From: a virus
Strand: one strand, 5' to 3'
Virus record (IMG/VR): IMGVR_UViG_3300044630_007310
Span: 1 to 57,638 of that record
DNA length: 57,638 nucleotides
Part shown: in pieces, positions 17,882-26,773 of the stretch
Position numbering within the stretch: position 1 is the first letter of the stretch
Layout: each line of letters opens with the position of its first letter
Program-made: the position numbers and the translations under genes
Notes under the pieces: model-generated
What the model saw: the letters and a program-made list of their open reading frames with translations, nothing else
What the model was told of the DNA's origin: nothing
Database searches by the model: none

Positions 17882-18652
17882 TTAATATGGTGTGAATTTA
17901 GCTTTAGTTGGTAATAGAAATTTCATGAATGATATTTCCTCTTCTGTCAACCTCTTAGTATATTTTCTATCTGATATATTAAAATAGGTGTAATGTTCAC
18001 TTATTATTTCAGAAAAATCTGTTACTATTTTGATATTTTTTGGTGAACCAAACTGTTCATAATGTTTGTTCATTTTTAATAATTTGTCCTCCAGTTTAAC
18101 CTCACTGAACTGGGGTTTTATTTTATCAGTCAAATCTTTTGCGGGTGATCCTCCGTATATGTGATTGCTCTTCATATCTTTTGTTATGACAGAACCAACT
18201 AATGCCATCGATTTGTCTTCTGCTACTATTGGTGAAACTATACAATGTCCAACAAACCAACAGTCATTTCCTATTCTAAGTTCACTTGACGAGTTGTAGT
18301 TACAACCTTCCAAATCATCTCCATATAAAATGTGAGACCAGAGTTGTGAGTGGGCTCCGATTCCACAATTGTTTCCTATAGTTGTCCCTCCGATTCCATC
18401 TATTATTGTATACTGGCCTATCCATGCATTATGTCCTATGTTTATTGGTTTATATCCATGTATGTTTGTGTGATGTTGCACTTTACAGTAGTCTCCTATC
18501 TGGAATTCGTCTACTATTATTTGTACATCATCACCTATAAAAGTGTTATCACCAATTACGATTTTTTTTGCTTTACCGTTTATACCTCTTATTTTTGCAG
18601 TTGGCGATATAATCACATTTTTACCAATAATTATTTCTTCAGCTTCTATCAT
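17882..18652 (-). CDS. Hexapeptide-repeat (left-handed beta-helix) acyltransferase
   Basis: 256 aa. Repeated [IV]-G-x-N units run from about residue 6 to 170 (IGKNVIISPTAKIRG, IGDNTFIGDDVQI, IGHNAWIGQYTIIDG, IGNDCWFVGHCIV), ending with VGSVITKDMKSNHIYGGSPA. This is typical of sugar O/N-acetyltransferases. An extra C-terminal region of about 70 residues has no recognised fold. It lies 17 nt before the aminotransferase gene in the same transcription direction. The acceptor is probably an amino or deoxy sugar made by the cassette. Confidence 0.78.
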   Translation of the reverse strand: MIEAEEIIIGKNVIISPTAKIRGINGKAKKIVIGDNTFIGDDVQIIVDEFQIGDYCKVQHHTNIHGYKPINIGHNAWIGQYTIIDGIGGTTIGNNCGIGAHSQLWSHILYGDDLEGCNYNSSSELRIGNDCWFVGHCIVSPIVAEDKSMALVGSVITKDMKSNHIYGGSPAKDLTDKIKPQFSEVKLEDKLLKMNKHYEQFGSPKNIKIVTDFSEIISEHYTYFNISDRKYTKRLTEEEISFMKFLLPTKAKFTPY

Positions 18653-18659
18653 ACATTTT

Positions 18660-19181
18660 TCAATTTATTTTTACTAACCAACTAGAGTCTGAAAAAATGA
18701 TATCTGGTTTACCAAAAAATTCATTAACTGCTTTTATAACACCAGGACTGTCATTGCTGTAATCATGTCCAGCTATCAAACCATCTTTTTTAATTTTTTT
18801 TAGAGCATTGGTAATATCATCTTTAACAAATTCATAATCATGATTTGCATCGATATATATAAAATCTAGTGTTGGTAGAGATTCTAATGCCTCTGAGAAA
18901 TACATTTTAAGTTTTTTTATATTGAATTCTTTCATAGATTCGTCAAAAGTTTTCTCAACGATTGAAAAGTCGTGACTTGGTTGTATCTTTTTAAAGTTGT
19001 CCATTTCGTCTTTCCAAATATCTATTGCATATAGTAAGGTAATTTTACCTGATTCTAAAAACATTTTAGTACTTTCGCCTGCGTAACAACCTACTTCAGC
19101 CATTATTAAATTATTAGGAATGTAATCAATTAAGTCTAATAGACCCTTTGTGTTAGAACTTCCTCTCATTTTCAATATCAT
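18660..19181 (-). CDS. Class I SAM-dependent methyltransferase
   Basis: 173 aa. The SAM-binding glycine motif is MAEVGCYAGEST (residues about 28-39), followed by the acidic end of strand 2 (LYAIDIW) and a later IYIDANHDYEFVKDDI. The order resembles small O-methyltransferases (Methyltransf_24/TylF-like) that act on sugars or secondary metabolites. It sits between an acyltransferase and a glycosyltransferase candidate, so a sugar hydroxyl or carboxyl group is the likely substrate. Confidence 0.78.
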   Translation of the reverse strand: MILKMRGSSNTKGLLDLIDYIPNNLIMAEVGCYAGESTKMFLESGKITLLYAIDIWKDEMDNFKKIQPSHDFSIVEKTFDESMKEFNIKKLKMYFSEALESLPTLDFIYIDANHDYEFVKDDITNALKKIKKDGLIAGHDYSNDSPGVIKAVNEFFGKPDIIFSDSSWLVKIN

Positions 19182-19186
19182 AGTTT

Positions 19187-19957
19187 TTATCTTTTATTTT
19201 TTATCCAGTAGTCTAGTTCCAACCAGTCTTTTCCTGTTGTGTGTGGATTAATGCTTGGTTGTATTGTGTTTATTTTTTTAGACTCAAGTTTTATATTCTC
19301 TAAGACTTCATCAACATCTTTACATTTAATTAATGATTCGTATGGATATGGATTTTCAAATGTCAATGTTTTTACACCCATTAATGAAAATTCTCTTGTA
19401 GTTGTCATTCCGTGTCCTTGTGAAAAGTTGAGATTTAGAAAACATTTTCTATAATAATTTTCAATTAAAAATTCTATGTTATACATATCTGACTTGTTGA
19501 TATGTTGAGTTGTTATAATTTCATAGTCTATTTTAGATTGAATATAATCTATTTTTTCTTTTGGGCTTGGAGTCCAACCATTTGAAAATCCAGAGTAATA
19601 ATATATTTTGTCTCCTAATGTACTAGGATTAAACATGTTATAGTCTTTTATTTCTATAACCTCTTGTTTGTGAATTACATTTTCTGGTAGATAATAGTCT
19701 TTCGGTAAAGAACATTCGGTTATAAGTATAGTCTTTTCTATATTTTTAAGTATTCCAAAGTTTGGTAAGTCAGTCGGTGTAGATGGTAAAACTACTTTAT
19801 ATCCTTTGTGTGATTCAAAAATATTTTGTAGCCCACTAAATCCAAAGAAGAATAATGGTTTATCATCATCAAAATATTTTGACAAACTCCATTTTTTTTG
19901 AAACTCATATTCAAAGAATCCTATAGAGGGACACGTTATAAATTGTTCTATTTTCAT
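19187..19957 (-). CDS. Probable glycosyltransferase (GT-B-like), weakly recognised
   Basis: 256 aa. The C-terminal part (FLNLNFSQGHGMTTTREF, then MGVKTLTFENPYPYESL and a helix VDEVLENI) recalls the nucleotide-sugar site of GT-B enzymes, where a Gly-rich/Ser segment is followed by an E-rich loop. The N-terminal half has alternating hydrophobic strands. No DxD motif is seen. It overlaps the second aminotransferase gene by 4 nt. Glycosyltransferase is the best guess from fold hints and neighbours. Confidence 0.5.
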   Translation of the reverse strand: MKIEQFITCPSIGFFEYEFQKKWSLSKYFDDDKPLFFFGFSGLQNIFESHKGYKVVLPSTPTDLPNFGILKNIEKTILITECSLPKDYYLPENVIHKQEVIEIKDYNMFNPSTLGDKIYYYSGFSNGWTPSPKEKIDYIQSKIDYEIITTQHINKSDMYNIEFLIENYYRKCFLNLNFSQGHGMTTTREFSLMGVKTLTFENPYPYESLIKCKDVDEVLENIKLESKKINTIQPSINPHTTGKDWLELDYWIKNKR

Positions 19958-20583
19958 TGTTTATAAATATCAAATTTTGATAAGTCTGGATAAGGTAATT
20001 CCAAATCTTCATTAATCTTTTTTGTACCATCAGTGTTATAAAATTGACCCATTAGTAGTAGACCTCTCGCTGCTAATTCAGGCATCATATAAAAGTTCCA
20101 ACCTAACATATCGAAGTGGTCATCATGATAAGAACACTCTCTCCTACCTGAATATCTAGCTCTCTTAAACCAAAGATAGGCTTCGTAATTATCGGTTAGA
20201 ATAGCTCCTCCCTTTGATAACTTGAAGTGTTTATATGGTCCAGTGAATGATACACACATATGAGTTCCTGGTATATACATATCAGCAGTGAATCTTAAAG
20301 CAGAATCCCAGACATTAGAACCTTCTAGTTGGTAAGCTCCTTTAATTGTTTTCCCTTGAACTGGTTTAAATTTTACCTTAGCTCCTGCGTGTATAATTTC
20401 ACAAGGTACTGATGGATATGTTCTGGATGGAATTGTTAGTTCTTTACCCTTTACATTTTCATACATCATGGATAGAAAAAGAGCATTACTCTGATTATCT
20501 ACCGTTACAACATAAGGTGCTCCGGTATAATCAGATAAGGATTTTTCAAAATCTTCAGTTATTTTATAGACTCCATTTGCCAT
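19954..20583 (-). CDS. Compact DegT/DnrJ/EryC1-type PLP aminotransferase 2
   Basis: 209 aa. It has the same reduced layout as the protein at 17229: VTVDNQSNALFLSM, LTIPSRTYPSVP, VWDSALRF (Asp93), VSFTGPYKHFKLSKGG (probable PLP-lysine Lys118), and LGWNFYMMPELAARGLLLM. Identity to the first copy is moderate and spread along the length, so the pair is an old duplication rather than a recent one. It lacks the canonical central segment and C-terminal domain. The pair could form a heterodimer or act on two sugars. Confidence 0.74.
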   Translation of the reverse strand: MANGVYKITEDFEKSLSDYTGAPYVVTVDNQSNALFLSMMYENVKGKELTIPSRTYPSVPCEIIHAGAKVKFKPVQGKTIKGAYQLEGSNVWDSALRFTADMYIPGTHMCVSFTGPYKHFKLSKGGAILTDNYEAYLWFKRARYSGRRECSYHDDHFDMLGWNFYMMPELAARGLLLMGQFYNTDGTKKINEDLELPYPDLSKFDIYKQ

Positions 20584-20590
20584 ATTATTA

Positions 20591-21412
20591 TTATTTTTTA
20601 ATTCTAGTATAATTTTTTGGATAAGGAAGAGCCTGCCAGTTAATTATTCTATTTTCTCTATATTCCTTTTCAAATTTATATTTTTCTGATAAACCATCGA
20701 TGTCATATCCTCCCTTAACTGTCCCTAAATTATATGTATATGTTTTATAATATTGTGAAACACTATAATTGTTTTTTGAAGCAAATTTTTGTAAATCCCC
20801 ATCGTATACTCCATTTGGACATTCAATTAAGTATTTTTTAAATAAATCAGTATTAATAGTTAATAAATGTCCCCTACACGGAGGAACCTGTACGTCAGAT
20901 ATCTCCTTCGAAGAAAAATTCTTAAATGTAAAATCAGGATTTTCAATGAATCTAGATGAGCTATTCTTTAAATTGTAAATTGAATCTGGTAGGGAATCAT
21001 TCTTTGTTTGAAACCCGATTATTCCAATACCGTTATCTGTATTAAATTCATTGATGAAATCAGTAAGCCAGCAGTCCTTTGTTGAATCTGAAAGAAGACA
21101 ATCTCCATCACTTACGATAGTATATGAAGATATAGGAGTATCATACTTGGTGTGCTCAGATTGAAACATATGAGGTATAATCTTCGTTCCGTGATTATTT
21201 TCATAGAAATAAGCCGCATATATTAAATTATTTTCAAGTAGTTCATTTAATTGACTTCTGATTTTTTCTGAATTTTTACTATAGTTATCGCCTACTATTA
21301 TTCTAACAGGGTGCTTAGTATACTTATGTATAGCCGAAATAACATCAATTATAGTATCGTCAAAAAAATACGAAATCATGTAAATGTTTATAGGTTGTAG
21401 GTTTAAATTCAT
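20591..21412 (-). CDS. GT-A-type glycosyltransferase (family 2-like)
   Basis: 273 aa. The start, INIYMISYFFDDTIIDVISA and PVRIIVGDNYSKNS, is the usual nucleotide-sugar-binding beginning of GT2-like enzymes. SYTIVSDGDCLLSD contains a D-x-D-like metal motif (DGD). A later VPPCRGHLLTINTDLFKKY fits the acceptor-side loop. It probably transfers one sugar of the cassette product. It lies 7 nt before the aminotransferase and 9 nt after the DUF115-like gene. Confidence 0.72.
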   Translation of the reverse strand: MNLNLQPINIYMISYFFDDTIIDVISAIHKYTKHPVRIIVGDNYSKNSEKIRSQLNELLENNLIYAAYFYENNHGTKIIPHMFQSEHTKYDTPISSYTIVSDGDCLLSDSTKDCWLTDFINEFNTDNGIGIIGFQTKNDSLPDSIYNLKNSSSRFIENPDFTFKNFSSKEISDVQVPPCRGHLLTINTDLFKKYLIECPNGVYDGDLQKFASKNNYSVSQYYKTYTYNLGTVKGGYDIDGLSEKYKFEKEYRENRIINWQALPYPKNYTRIKK

Positions 21413-21421
21413 CTTAAATTT

Positions 21422-22105
21422 TTAGTTTATTTTATTTGATCCCTTAAATGAATTTCCTTCCAGATTATAATTAATAAAAGGATTTAGGGAATATATGTTA
21501 CATCCATATTTTTTACAAAGCTCTTTCTTTACATTGATGCTTTGATTTTCAATTACGCTTAACCATTTTTTATACTCTTCCCAATTTTTCCAAGGGGTCT
21601 CTGAAATGCTTTTATAATATCCATCGAAAACATGTTTATCATTAAGTAATCCACAGTCATGACCAACTATAATGATGTTTTTTGCTCCCATGTAAGCTGC
21701 CACATGTATTGCAGAAGTTATTGTAGAATAACTAACTATTATTTTATCAGAACCTAAGATAGAAAAATCAATTTGAGTGTGCCGATTTTCATTATGATCG
21801 AACACGTAAAAATTAAGGCCTTCATTGCCTTCTTGGTTCTTTTTCTTTTTTCCTTTTGTTATGTCTCCACTGTCCCATAAAGAACATATGACTTCAGCTC
21901 CAGATTGGATTGATTCTTTTATGTAAGATGCTTCCTTTCGAACTAGGTATTTACATTTAAACTTTCGATATACTTGATTGACTCCAATTGTTAGTTTTCC
22001 TTCAAAAAAAGAAGGATCAATATGATCAGATGATGGACCTGAGGCAATCACGTAAATATCGGAACCCCTATGTATATTCTTAAGATTAGAAATTGGACGT
22101 ATCAT
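21422..22105 (-). CDS. DUF115/Maf-like (MptE-like fold) protein 2
   Basis: 227 aa. IYVIASGPSSDHIDPSFF near the N terminus, then LTIGVNQVYRKFKCKYLV, and later TITSAIHVAAYMGAKNIIIV followed by GHDCG. The same order of motifs occurs in the proteins at 14287 and 25117. The family includes Maf-type factors linked to nonulosonic acid transfer, and GT29/GT42 sialyltransferases begin with a related GxGPS loop. It overlaps the large glycosyltransferase by 4 nt (ATGA). Confidence 0.62.
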   Translation of the reverse strand: MIRPISNLKNIHRGSDIYVIASGPSSDHIDPSFFEGKLTIGVNQVYRKFKCKYLVRKEASYIKESIQSGAEVICSLWDSGDITKGKKKKNQEGNEGLNFYVFDHNENRHTQIDFSILGSDKIIVSYSTITSAIHVAAYMGAKNIIIVGHDCGLLNDKHVFDGYYKSISETPWKNWEEYKKWLSVIENQSINVKKELCKKYGCNIYSLNPFINYNLEGNSFKGSNKIN

Positions 22106-24489
22106 ATTCCTAATATTTTTTTATTAGCATCTCTAACTATATTAGCAATAAATCGCTCCATTGCATGTGCCATTGTTCCATCAGGTAAATGACCTAATTC
22201 AAAATCATTTGAAGTAATTCTATTTTCTTTAAATACCTGTTCAAGAAGATCAAATCTCATCCAAAACATTGACCCTGCAAAAAATTTAAGAGTAGAATCA
22301 TTAACATTAAATCTCCTTCTTAAAATATTTATTTTCTCAGCGTTTACATTTTTTCCTGCTTTATTATCAAAGGATGACATCCCAATTAAATATCTTTTAT
22401 CTCCAATCATTCCAATTTCATCATTAGAGAAGTTATTTATTATTTTAGACTTTGCATCTATTATTAGTTTAGTATATAAATTTTTTCTCCAAGATTCTCC
22501 TTTTCTTTCATTTATCAATTTGCTCTTTTTAGAATGAATTTTAAGAATCCAATCGTACTTTAAATTGTTATTGAAAATCAAATTTAAGGATTCAAAAAAT
22601 CCTCCAAAATCCGAACCTCTATTTTCAACTTTACTGATTTGAGCAGATGGATAATCCCTTAATATTTCAAGTTCAATGCTTGGATTATCTATACATAAGC
22701 TGACATATAGATCAAATTCAAATCCTAATTGATTTAAATTATTTTTAATTTCTGGCCAGATATCGATATAATATATGTGGCACATTACTGCTATCTTATT
22801 ATCGCTTTTACTTTTAATTAAACTCAAATTTAGCAAATTAAGTTCTCTTTTCCAAAGATCCTCTATTTTTTTATATCTCGATTCAAAATCTGATTTAGAA
22901 GGATCCCATGGTTTAGAACCAACATAGTGTATAATTTTTATGTTCGAATTAAATTGATTAAATTTATTATCGGGAAAACATCTCTTTAAACAGTTATATT
23001 CTATTCCTAGCATTGGAATGCCTCCTGGAAAAAATGAATTCATTATTGTTTGATCGGCAAGTACCATATCCTTCATGGTTTCCGCGTGATCGATTAATTT
23101 TTTCTTATATTCTTTATCTGATATCGAATGACTCAGTAGCAAAAATCCTCCATTAAATGTGGAATATTCCCTTTTAATATATTCACCTGCATCCGGAGTA
23201 ACTACTATATCGTGATTCAATTTAAATATCTCGGAAATATCATTTAATACTAACATATCCGAATCTAGATATAATATTTTATCAAAATATTTAATATCCT
23301 CAAAAACTTCAAATGTAAAAAGAGAAGGTATCAATCTACTCTGAGCCTTCTTCATTTTTAAGAATTTGTTTATTAATTTTTGATATTGAGATACATTAAC
23401 TGGCTTGAAGTCTATATCTTCGTATATAGATTTTGCTCTATTCATATTTGAGATTGATATAGGAGAATATTCATTATGATAATATACGATAATCTTTCCT
23501 TTAAACCAAACATTATTTCGTAGGAAGCTAGATAACATTACCATTAACCCATCTATAAACTCATTATTACATATTGTACATAAGGCAATATTTAGATCAT
23601 TAATCTTTACTCCAGATTTAGGATTTAAGTTTCCAATATTAAGGTGCTTTTTAGGTTCTATGATTTTATTTGGAATGGAAGGTAAACTTCTTTTATATTC
23701 TCTAGGCTTATGTAAATCATCAATTACAGATTTATTTAAATGATTCCAATATGTATTAATTCTGGAATAATTTTGACCCCCAAGTTCGCCTGTGTTCAGT
23801 TTAACTGCATAGATTCCTTTTTGATATCTAATAAATTCAGTATATCTATGATTTGGAAAATTAGAAGAGCTAATTAAATACTGATTGCTGAATCTTTTTA
23901 TTCTGTCTAGGGTAATAACCTTAATTAGAGAATTAGATACCGCATCTGATTTAAATATATTATCCCCGAGTAGATTTTCCTCCAATATTGGTCTTATTTT
24001 CATATTGATTATATTTGAAGGAATATACATCAGTGAATGATCTATTAATTCGATAGATTCAGTATCTAGAGATGGAAATTTTTGAGAAGATATAGTAACA
24101 GATAGTTTGTTGTCATTTAAGAATGAGGAAATATTTTTTTGAAAAAATACATTTCTTGAAAAATATATGCTTCCTTGAGATTTAATATCGAATGCCTTTA
24201 GATAAAGATGTTCTAATAATGAATTTGAATTCCATCCCTTTTTAGAAATCCTATTTTTAATTAATATCAGATCATCATCAGGTATTTCCAATATTTCGAT
24301 CTTATCATATAAAAGATTTATATTTTTTATATTTTCAGATGTTAAGGGATTTGATTTTAAAGTCAATACTATAACAGTTCCTTCAAACCAAGTATTATGT
24401 TTAATAAAGGTTGATATTGCTAGCCTTGAGTTGGCAAAGCACATGTTGCTAGCTTCGGTTATTGCGCAAAGGTCGTTATATATTTTCAT
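22102..24489 (-). CDS. Three-domain glycosyltransferase: inactive GT8-like + GT8 + RgpF-like
   Basis: 795 aa. Domain 2 (about 295-545) is a GT8-type transferase: ALCTICNNEFIDGLMVML, YFDKILYLDSDMLVL (DxD near 408-410), FNGGFLLLS, ADQTIMNSFF and IIHYVGSKPW. Domain 1 (about 1-280) repeats the same opening (AISTFIKHNTWFEGTVIVLT) but reads IYFSRNVFF where the DxD should be, so it is probably inactive. Domain 3 (about 565-795; IAVMCHIYYIDIWPEI, VENRGSDFGGFFE, ILKIHSKKS) matches rhamnan synthesis protein F. The combination suggests building of a repeat unit on a polysaccharide or protein glycan. It overlaps NeuA by 14 nt. Confidence 0.82.
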   Translation of the reverse strand: MKIYNDLCAITEASNMCFANSRLAISTFIKHNTWFEGTVIVLTLKSNPLTSENIKNINLLYDKIEILEIPDDDLILIKNRISKKGWNSNSLLEHLYLKAFDIKSQGSIYFSRNVFFQKNISSFLNDNKLSVTISSQKFPSLDTESIELIDHSLMYIPSNIINMKIRPILEENLLGDNIFKSDAVSNSLIKVITLDRIKRFSNQYLISSSNFPNHRYTEFIRYQKGIYAVKLNTGELGGQNYSRINTYWNHLNKSVIDDLHKPREYKRSLPSIPNKIIEPKKHLNIGNLNPKSGVKINDLNIALCTICNNEFIDGLMVMLSSFLRNNVWFKGKIIVYYHNEYSPISISNMNRAKSIYEDIDFKPVNVSQYQKLINKFLKMKKAQSRLIPSLFTFEVFEDIKYFDKILYLDSDMLVLNDISEIFKLNHDIVVTPDAGEYIKREYSTFNGGFLLLSHSISDKEYKKKLIDHAETMKDMVLADQTIMNSFFPGGIPMLGIEYNCLKRCFPDNKFNQFNSNIKIIHYVGSKPWDPSKSDFESRYKKIEDLWKRELNLLNLSLIKSKSDNKIAVMCHIYYIDIWPEIKNNLNQLGFEFDLYVSLCIDNPSIELEILRDYPSAQISKVENRGSDFGGFFESLNLIFNNNLKYDWILKIHSKKSKLINERKGESWRKNLYTKLIIDAKSKIINNFSNDEIGMIGDKRYLIGMSSFDNKAGKNVNAEKINILRRRFNVNDSTLKFFAGSMFWMRFDLLEQVFKENRITSNDFELGHLPDGTMAHAMERFIANIVRDANKKILGI

Positions 24490-25120
24490 TTAATTTATCT
24501 AAATCTTTTTGAGTATCTACATCAATTGGAGAATTTACAGGAAAAAACATTGTTTGATTATTGTATAGATTGTTATTTAAACTATTTATCATACTTGAAT
24601 TGAATATGCCTATAAAGTGACATAATTCAAAACATTTAGGATAATCCTGTCTTCTATATAAATCATGCCAAAATAATTGAGATCCTCGACCGTCTTCCTC
24701 CTCTTTTAAAATTAGAAAAGGGGTATGTTCTATCTCCTTTTTGCATAAGAGACTCTTGGCCTCATTTAGATGATAAAAATCAAGAGCCCTCTCAATATCA
24801 GACCATTTTCTCTCCGGATAGGTTAAATATAGTAGGATAATTTCTTCACCCTGTTCTAATTTTCCAGTAAGTATGAGATAATTTGTTGCCCAATTTAGGG
24901 TAAATTTCATTGAGGCCTCATCGGTTGCGGTCTCTTCTAATCTTTCAATTGATTGGAATTTATATTCCCGAGCTAATTTATGAATTTCAGGATCATCTGT
25001 TAATACTATTACGTGATCTTTATATTCATTAGGTATTGTATTAGCAGTGTGTCTAAATAGGGTTCTATTTTTACCAGGAAGTCCTTTAGATCCCATTCTA
25101 GCTGGTATTATTATTTTCAT
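24476..25120 (-). CDS. neuA: NeuA-like CMP-nonulosonate cytidylyltransferase
   Basis: 214 aa. NeuA activates sialic or related acids as CMP-sugars. The nucleotide loop is IPARMGSKGLPGKN (residues about 5-18), followed by VIVLTDDPEI, ILLYLTYPER and the C-terminal SPIDVDTQKDLDKL, all typical of the family. It is slightly shorter than the usual 220-230 aa. With NeuB and NeuD in the same strand block, the chain synthase, acetylation, CMP activation is complete except for the enzyme that supplies the hexose precursor, which is not visible in this window. Confidence 0.85.
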   Translation of the reverse strand: MKIIIPARMGSKGLPGKNRTLFRHTANTIPNEYKDHVIVLTDDPEIHKLAREYKFQSIERLEETATDEASMKFTLNWATNYLILTGKLEQGEEIILLYLTYPERKWSDIERALDFYHLNEAKSLLCKKEIEHTPFLILKEEEDGRGSQLFWHDLYRRQDYPKCFELCHFIGIFNSSMINSLNNNLYNNQTMFFPVNSPIDVDTQKDLDKLNENI

Positions 25121-25731
25121 AGTTTCATAAATTCCTCCAAGGTTATTTTTGGCACAGTATCAATCTGACTAGCGCTGCTTAAATTATAGAGAGGAACCCC
25201 TCTCTTTTCAAGTTCATGTTTAATTATAGAATATCCACCCCTAAGATCTTTAAGATATCCCATTCTGGCAAGAGAATGCTGACCGTCCTTAGGGGAATAG
25301 AAGTGCCCTTCTGTAAAATCTACCCCTATCATTCCAATCGCCCGGGCTCCCATTTTATATGCAATATTAATCGCAGTGTAAGGAGAATTTAAGAAATGAT
25401 CTACTTTAGACGGATCATCCAGATTACTGGCTCCTTTTTTTCCAAGATCGAAATGTATTATTTTTGGATTTCTCCAACCGCTAACACAAGTCAATAGTCC
25501 CTTGACTTCAGCCTCATTAATTAATTTCTTCCGATTATCATTAAATCGGTTAGGATGATCAGTAACTAGAAGATAGGTAGGATTAAATAGTGCAGGTACA
25601 TCATTGACTCCAATAGTAATAAAATTCTTGTGATGAGGCTCAAATTGCTTCAGGGAAATTCCGCATCCGCATACAATTATCTTTTCATCCTTATGAATAT
25701 TATGAAACTCTGTGAATTTTTTAGGTAGCAT
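25117..25731 (-). CDS. DUF115/Maf-like (MptE-like fold) protein 3
   Basis: 204 aa, first gene of the minus-strand cassette. Motifs in order: IIVCGCGISLKQFEP, ITIGVNDVPALFNPTYLLVTDHP, and SPYTAINIAYKMGARAIGMI followed by GVDFTEGHF. These correspond one by one to the proteins at 14287 and 21422. It overlaps NeuA by 4 nt, so synthesis of the CMP-sugar and this candidate transferase are coupled. Function as a nonulosonic acid transferase is inferred from the Maf connection and context. Confidence 0.62.
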   Translation of the reverse strand: MLPKKFTEFHNIHKDEKIIVCGCGISLKQFEPHHKNFITIGVNDVPALFNPTYLLVTDHPNRFNDNRKKLINEAEVKGLLTCVSGWRNPKIIHFDLGKKGASNLDDPSKVDHFLNSPYTAINIAYKMGARAIGMIGVDFTEGHFYSPKDGQHSLARMGYLKDLRGGYSIIKHELEKRGVPLYNLSSASQIDTVPKITLEEFMKL

Positions 25732-25790
25732 TTCGAAACCTTAAGTTTATTTTCTTATACAATATTAAATAAAATAAGTTTACGTTAAAT

Positions 25791-26744
25791 TTGAAAGATT
25801 ATTATAAAATATTAAAGGTGTCTCAGGATGCAACTGATTCTGAGATTAAAAAGTCATACCGAAAACTGGCTCTGGAATTCCACCCAGATAAAAACCCTAA
25901 CAAAGAGGCAGAAGAATCTTTTAAAGAAATATCTGAGGCATACACTGTCTTATCTGATCCGGCTAAGAGAAAAGAATACGATTTAAAGAGGTCGCCAGGT
26001 GGAAGAAACGGAACTTTTGGTTTTGACGACTGGGTAAATGGATTTGCAAAAGATTTTGAAAATCAAGAAAATTTCGGTAGAGGATTCAAGCAGCGAACCT
26101 ATACTCGATCCTCTAAAGGGGCCCCAGATTCCAGATATTTAGATATAAAAAGATCGATTGATGTAGATCTAATAAACGCGATCGAAGGTAAGCCAATTGA
26201 AGTTTCCTATTCAAGATCCATGGTTTCAGGCGAATTAATAAAATCAGAAGAAGAAAAAACATTAAACATTCATCTTAATCTTAGAAAAAAATATGCAAAT
26301 ATTTCTGAAGAAGGAGGAGAATTATTAATCAAAATTCGGTTAGAAAAATTAGGAAATGAGGATATACATACTCGAGTTAACATGTGGGGAGAGAGGGAAA
26401 ATATCCTGCTTTTTGGGGATTATCATTTAACAGTAAAGATTAAATTACCGGAAGGTATTAAGTTAGAAGGTAATAATATTATACAGGAATTAGATGTCCC
26501 TCTATATAAGGTAATATTGCCTAGTAACAAAATCCGGATAAAAACCATGTTTAATAAAACCTACGAGGCTGAGGTAAATTCCCCAAATAGATTAAATGAT
26601 ATAAAATTAAATTTAAAGGACCAGGGGGTTCTAATTAAAGAAGGTGAAATCGGTAATTATATTATAAAATTTAATATCATTCCGCCTGATTTATCTAATT
26701 TAACTGGGGAAGATTTAAATGCCCTGGAGAAATTATTATCGTAA
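25791..26744 (+). CDS. dnaJ: DnaJ-like co-chaperone, type II
   Basis: 317 aa with TTG start at 25791; no in-frame ATG precedes the J-domain. The J-domain (1-66) has the HPD tripeptide at 31-33 and [16 protein letters not shown] Gly/Phe-containing linker follows, then the two beta-sandwich substrate-binding domains (about 118-300), but the Cys-rich zinc finger of type I DnaJ is absent. It would recruit host DnaK. Its place directly before the prohead protease and capsid genes suggests a role in capsid folding or assembly. Confidence 0.88.
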   Translation: MKDYYKILKVSQDATDSEIKKSYRKLALEFHPDKNPNKEAEESFKEISEAYTVLSDPAKRKEYDLKRSPGGRNGTFGFDDWVNGFAKDFENQENFGRGFKQRTYTRSSKGAPDSRYLDIKRSIDVDLINAIEGKPIEVSYSRSMVSGELIKSEEEKTLNIHLNLRKKYANISEEGGELLIKIRLEKLGNEDIHTRVNMWGERENILLFGDYHLTVKIKLPEGIKLEGNNIIQELDVPLYKVILPSNKIRIKTMFNKTYEAEVNSPNRLNDIKLNLKDQGVLIKEGEIGNYIIKFNIIPPDLSNLTGEDLNALEKLLS

Positions 26745-26773
26745 ATATTACAAATAATTTTATTTTTTTTCAT

